Positions 15,238 through 17,623 of a stretch of DNA of 17,623 bases are shown piece by piece. The DNA comes from an uncultured Prevotellaceae bacterium (GTDB taxonomy: Bacteria; Bacteroidota; Bacteroidia; Bacteroidales; Bacteroidaceae). Position 1 is the first letter of the stretch, and each line of letters opens with the position of its first letter. The translations under genes and the position numbers were made by a program. The notes beneath the pieces are model-generated. The model was not told where the DNA came from and did not search any database. It was given only the letters and a program-made list of their open reading frames with translations. The stretch covers positions 1 to 17,623 of the forward strand of contig CACYKX010000039.1 in assembly GCA_902775075.1 (NCBI GenBank), given 5' to 3'.

Positions 15238-15926
15238 AAGACTTATTGCAGAATTCAGTATTTCTGGGTGTCCTGCTCAGTATCGGAGCCTATGCCATTG
15301 GTATGTTGTTGAAACGAAAGACGGGTTGGAGCATCCTCAATCCACTATTGGTTTCTATTGTTTTGATTATCGCATTCCTCTTGGTTACAGGACTTCCTTA
15401 TCAAACCTATAGTGAAGGAGCAGATATTATCAGCTATATGCTTACTCCAGCAACGATCTGTCTGGCAGTTCCATTATATCAACAGGTAGAGCTATTGAAG
15501 AAAAACTATAAGGCAGTATTGGCCGGAATATTATCCGGAGTGATTAGTTCGATGATCACGATACTTGTCCTAGCCTTATTGTTTGGGTTCGATCATGCAT
15601 CATACGTAACTTTCCTTCCTAAGTCTATTACGACCGCCATCGGTATGGGCGTCTCTCAGGAGTTAGGTGGATACGTATCAGTAACAGTCGTTGTCATTGT
15701 GCTTACCGGTGTTATCGGAAATGTGATCGCCGACAGAGTATTAGGATTCTTGCATATAGAAGAACCTATTGCCAAGGGTGTCGCCATAGGTAGTGCATCC
15801 CATGCCATTGGTACGGCCCGTGCTATGGAAATGGGACAGGTTGAAGGCGCCATGAGCGGATTGTCCATCGTAGTAAGTGGTATCATGACAGTACTTGTAG
15901 CTACGGTATTTTCTTGGTTTATGTAA
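15234..15926 (+). CDS. lrgB: LrgB/CidB-family membrane protein
   Basis: 230 residues from ATG 15234 (ATGA overlap with lrgA; upstream codons of the same frame lie within lrgA and are not used). There are about six to seven membrane helices. The conserved LrgB core is present: LNPLLVSI, MLTPATICLAVPLYQQVELL, FLPKSITTAIGMGVSQELGG, and the hallmark KGVAIGSASHAIGTARAMEM near the end. LrgB acts in the inner membrane as partner of LrgA. Full length for the family. The downstream region has only a 10-bp palindrome (15997-16006, ACCGTACGGT) before TTTTC, too short for a confident terminator. Confidence 0.95.
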   Translation: MKDLLQNSVFLGVLLSIGAYAIGMLLKRKTGWSILNPLLVSIVLIIAFLLVTGLPYQTYSEGADIISYMLTPATICLAVPLYQQVELLKKNYKAVLAGILSGVISSMITILVLALLFGFDHASYVTFLPKSITTAIGMGVSQELGGYVSVTVVVIVLTGVIGNVIADRVLGFLHIEEPIAKGVAIGSASHAIGTARAMEMGQVEGAMSGLSIVVSGIMTVLVATVFSWFM

Positions 15927-16130
15927 AAAAGTAACCAATAAAGGAGATATTTGTAGTTAAAGAAAGTTAATCTGTAAGCTTTTAAATTGTAATATGACCG
16001 TACGGTTTTCTGTTATTCTTGTATACTAAAGATAAATAAGAAACAGATGTTATGTGTGATTGTGTAGATAAAAAATGAAAAAGCGTGTACTAATCGGAAT
16101 GGATATTTCTACTTTTGATTGCTAAATTAT
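15927..16130. other. AT-rich gap after lrgB with no gene seen
   Basis: I see no credible coding sequence. A 16-codon frame from ATG 16075 to TAA 16125 (MKKRVLIGMDISTFDC) has no promoter box close by and is too short to call. The palindrome ACCGTACGGT at 15997-16006 followed by TTTTC may be a weak terminator for lrgB. Confidence 0.5.
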
Positions 16131-16148
16131 TTTGTTGGTTCCAACAAA
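16131..16148. promoter_or_regulatory. Operator-like inverted repeat over the -33 box
   Basis: TTTGTTGG (16131-16138) and CCAACAAA (16141-16148) are exact reverse complements separated by TT. The left arm begins with the -33 TTTG itself and the right arm lies in the spacer, so a dimer bound here would block RNA polymerase. The repressor is not identified; no regulator gene of a known class lies in the window. Confidence 0.5.
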
Positions 16149-16162
16149 GTTTTGTATATTTG
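16131..16162 (+). promoter_or_regulatory. Complete Bacteroidetes promoter (TTTG-N20-TATATTTG)
   Basis: TTTG at 16131-16134 and TATATTTG at 16155-16162 are 20 nt apart, a consensus match. Transcription would start near 16168. What follows is a non-coding stretch of about 100 nt ending in an intrinsic terminator, so this promoter appears to serve a short RNA or an attenuated leader. Confidence 0.8.
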
Positions 16163-16167
16163 CATCC

Positions 16168-16265
16168 GAAAAAATAGAAAGAGTTCTTATTAATCGATAG
16201 AAAAGTAAATTTAAAACTTGAGTAATTGTGAACGGGGGCCAGTCGAGAGACAGTCCCCCTTTTTT
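16168..16265 (+). ncRNA. Candidate small RNA or attenuated leader, about 98 nt
   Basis: The stretch between a consensus promoter and a strong terminator holds no open frame with a usable start. The 5' two thirds is A-rich and weakly structured; the 3' third is the terminator hairpin. This layout is that of an autonomous sRNA. The alternative is a leader that attenuates the 16386 gene, with read-through transcripts continuing 120 nt to that start. I do not recognise an Rfam-type consensus. The 5' end is estimated from the -7 box. Confidence 0.5.
16234..16265 (+). terminator. Intrinsic terminator with GAGA tetraloop
   Basis: GGGGG (16234-16238) pairs with CCCCC (16255-16259). Inside, GTC-GAGA-GAC (16242-16251) gives a three-pair tip closed by a GNRA-type loop, with two mismatches and one C-G pair between. 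Six T follow (16260-16265). Confidence 0.85.
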
Positions 16266-16335
16266 GTATACCTTAATATTATACGATATTTGATGAAAAA
16301 TAGATAGTTTCTTATTCGTTTTTCATATTTTTTTG

Positions 16336-16343
16336 TAATTTTG
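16336..16343 (+). promoter_or_regulatory. -7 box (TAATTTTG) for the 16386-17323 gene pair
   Basis: TAATTTTG fits TAnnTTTG; transcription would begin near 16350, about 36 nt before the ATG at 16386. No TTTG is found at the -33 spacing, so it may be weaker than the promoter at 16131. It lies after the terminator, giving the gene pair its own start. Confidence 0.5.
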
Positions 16344-16385
16344 CACGCCAAATAGGACTCAAAGTATATATTAGATTATTTTTGG

Positions 16386-17018
16386 ATGAATACGATACCC
16401 CATGTATTAGGAAACCTTCCTTCCGATAGTTTCCTAAAGAATCAAAATGCGTTTAAACAATTTGTCGATATAGTTTCCGACTATTTCGAACAGGGCGTCG
16501 TTAGCAAGGACGAATTAGACAAGATTTTACTCTTCTCGATGAAGAAAGCCTGTGGCATGCTCTATCAGTATATCGATGAATACAATCATCGTGCAGCAGG
16601 TGTGTCGCAAAGTCTCATCAACTTCATGAGCGACAAGGAACAATTTGTCTATGATATTAAATTTCTTTCCAGAGCGGGATACATCCTCAATATCGAAGAT
16701 GTAAACGATATGAAGAAGGTATTCCTTACCACCAAACCCAAAGCACTGGAGTGCTTCCTCTTTGCCTGTCTCAAGAGTGCCAACTCGAAATGGCTGGAGA
16801 TGGAACCACTTGCCAACGGCCATGCCAGACAGTCTACCAATCGTATAATCTTTATCGATGTACTGGCCAATAGTATCGGTCTCGATAGTGATGATAAAGG
16901 ACAGATGATTATGTTTAGGATGAAGATAAGATATCTGGAAAAGCAAATTAAAGACAATCGGAGTTTGCGCGATATCATGCCTAAAAGCAAAAAGAAAAAA
17001 AATAATAGTATAGTATAA
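16386..17018 (+). CDS. Hypothetical protein, mostly helical, Lys-rich C-terminus
   Basis: 210 residues that I do not recognise. The start MNTIPHVLGNLPSDSFLKNQ has no signal peptide or membrane segment, so the protein is cytosolic. It reads as a bundle of amphipathic helices (NAFKQFVDIVSDYFEQGVVS, KDELDKILLFSMKKACGMLY), with a central LSRAGYILNIEDVNDMKKVF and ending in a basic tail KSKKKKNNSIV. The tail is coded by an A-rich stretch including eight A at 16995-17002, a possible slippage site. It shares one base with the next gene (TAATG), so the two are translationally coupled. Nothing in the sequence gives an enzyme motif; a nucleic-acid-binding role is possible from the basic tail but is a guess. 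Confidence 0.75.
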   Translation: MNTIPHVLGNLPSDSFLKNQNAFKQFVDIVSDYFEQGVVSKDELDKILLFSMKKACGMLYQYIDEYNHRAAGVSQSLINFMSDKEQFVYDIKFLSRAGYILNIEDVNDMKKVFLTTKPKALECFLFACLKSANSKWLEMEPLANGHARQSTNRIIFIDVLANSIGLDSDDKGQMIMFRMKIRYLEKQIKDNRSLRDIMPKSKKKKNNSIV

Positions 17019-17323
17019 TGACCGACTCAAAGATTGAAGAAGAAATAAGGAAAGCCCTAAAGGCAGGATTCCAGGTATCATTTGATGACTATCGAGCCAT
17101 AAAGAACAGTAATCCTGAGGCTTATAGACGGAATGTGCTGAAAGGTCTTCGTCTCTATCGAATCCTTGCTCCGCACAACTCAGCTTTGTTGAAACTCTGT
17201 GAGATTCATCATTTAAACTTAGAACAGATTATCTCGGAGGAATATCAGAAAGCCATGCAACTATCTCGGAGGAATATCAGAAAGCCATGCAACTTTTGTG
17301 AATTGTTGCGATATCCAGTATGA
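17018..17323 (+). CDS. Small hypothetical protein, C-terminus altered by a 32-bp duplication
   Basis: 101 residues as read; not recognised. Its start MTDSKIEEEIRKALKAGFQV and the following SFDDYRAIKNSNPEAYRRNV are charged and helical, without signal or membrane segment. The ATG overlaps the stop of the preceding gene (TAATG). Residues 71-81 (ISEEYQKAMQL) are encoded mostly by the first copy of an exact 32-bp tandem repeat. Because 32 is not a multiple of three, the second copy is read in another frame and gives the Cys/Arg-rich tail SRRNIRKPCNFCELLRYPV. With one copy the frame would close as ...AMQLL-stop after 83 residues. The ancestral protein was therefore probably 83 residues, and the present tail is likely accidental. 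Confidence 0.65.
   Translation: MTDSKIEEEIRKALKAGFQVSFDDYRAIKNSNPEAYRRNVLKGLRLYRILAPHNSALLKLCEIHHLNLEQIISEEYQKAMQLSRRNIRKPCNFCELLRYPV
17230..17293 (+). repeat. Exact 32-bp tandem duplication inside a gene
   Basis: Bases 17230-17261 and 17262-17293 are identical over 32 nt (each begins TATCTCGGAGG and ends CATGCAAC) and adjoin without a gap. The complete identity points to a recent event, or to an assembly error. It shifts the reading frame of the 17018 gene. Confidence 0.95.
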
Positions 17324-17339
17324 CACATCGCCCCTAATG

Positions 17340-17623
17340 CTACATAAACAACTTTAACGGGTCGTTCTCTCCCCAGTAAAGATGCGTGTAGCTAGCGATG
17401 ACGTTCCCCTCGTGGAATAGGGGAGTTGTCACGGGAGTCCCGGCAGCATTATACACCTGTGTCATCGATGTAGGAATCTCATCACAGAATTGAGTATAAT
17501 GAAATTCATGTCCTCGAAGATTCAGATGATTCCATTCCATTTGACGATATCCGAGAGATAATTTCCGGTCTGATTTTCGTGCTGTGATGGAATACGGCAA
17601 TACTCCACACATCTCCCAACATC
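17340..17623 (-). CDS. cbiA: Cobyrinate a,c-diamide synthase, C-terminal end (partial)
   Basis: The frame is open to the window edge (...CWEMCGVLPYSITARKSDRK), so the gene starts beyond 17623 and the ATG at 17612 is internal. The visible 94 residues are the end of the GATase_3 glutaminase domain: SLGYRQMEW, then RGHEFHYTQF, which carries the conserved His of the Cys-His glutaminase pair, and VYNAAGTPVTTPLFHEGNVI with SYTHLYWGEND at the end. The enzyme amidates the a and c side chains of cobyrinate (or hydrogenobyrinate) with glutamine and ATP in adenosylcobalamin synthesis. It converges with the 17018 gene: 16 bp lie between the two stops. Confidence 0.9.
   Translation of the reverse strand, partial: CWEMCGVLPYSITARKSDRKLSLGYRQMEWNHLNLRGHEFHYTQFCDEIPTSMTQVYNAAGTPVTTPLFHEGNVIASYTHLYWGENDPLKLFM

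Noticed and set aside
15997..16006. Palindrome ACCGTACGGT after lrgB as a terminator
   Set aside because: Only four pairs could form around a two-base centre, which is too small for a stable hairpin; kept as a note only.
16075..16125. 16-codon open frame (MKKRVLIGMDISTFDC)
   Set aside because: Too short, no TAnnTTTG box at a suitable distance and no convincing ribosome-binding site.
16527..17081. 184-residue minus-strand frame opposite the 16386 gene
   Set aside because: The + strand gene has a -7 box, a suitable leader and TAATG coupling to the next gene; the minus frame has none of these.

Overview
The window looks like chromosome from a Bacteroidales bacterium, most likely Prevotella/Segatella or a close relative. 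Three things point there: promoters of the Bacteroidetes type (TTTG, 19-20 nt, TAnnTTTG), a tmRNA whose tag reads GENNYALAA, and genes typical of the group (Wzi-like capsule protein, small lipoproteins, few Shine-Dalgarno sites). There is no clear sign of a mobile element, CRISPR array or tRNA. The genus is inference.

Layout. 1-912: end of a MalY/PatB-type PLP enzyme (+). 1109-1927: a secreted Ser/Gly/Asn/Arg-rich protein of unknown function (-). 2071-4076: a two-gene + unit, a Wzi-family outer-membrane capsule protein and a lipocalin-like lipoprotein. 4077-12715: a compact minus-strand exopolysaccharide operon of the Wzx/Wzy type, in transcription order a Wza-like export lipoprotein, a Wzc-like co-polymerase, Wzx flippase, Wzy polymerase, GT2, GT11 (fucosyltransferase family), GT2, and a monotopic phosphoglycosyl transferase. 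An alpha/beta-hydrolase esterase (12761-13432) lies just upstream and may lead the operon. 13555-14088: tmRNA gene (ssrA) with promoter and terminator. 14268-15926: a cytidylate-kinase-like gene followed by lrgA and lrgB. 15927-16385: a regulatory intergenic region with a complete promoter, an operator-like inverted repeat, a short candidate RNA and a terminator. 16386-17323: two unrecognised genes, the second altered by an exact 32-bp tandem duplication. 17340-17623: the C-terminal end of cobyrinate a,c-diamide synthase (-).

How the genes work together. The last gene of the operon would load the first sugar phosphate on undecaprenyl phosphate. The three glycosyltransferases extend the repeat unit, Wzx flips it, Wzy polymerises it, and the Wzc-like and Wza-like proteins set length and export. 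The Wzi-like protein and its lipoprotein partner, encoded convergently with abutting stop codons, would act at the cell surface. No sugar-nucleotide synthesis genes lie here, so GDP-fucose or another donor must come from elsewhere.

Most notable points: the Wzc-like protein has Ala in place of the Walker A lysine and lacks a C-terminal tyrosine cluster, so it is probably not an active kinase; the 16131-16265 promoter, operator and terminator set looks like an undescribed small RNA; and the 32-bp duplication at 17230-17293 appears to have frameshifted the end of a small gene.
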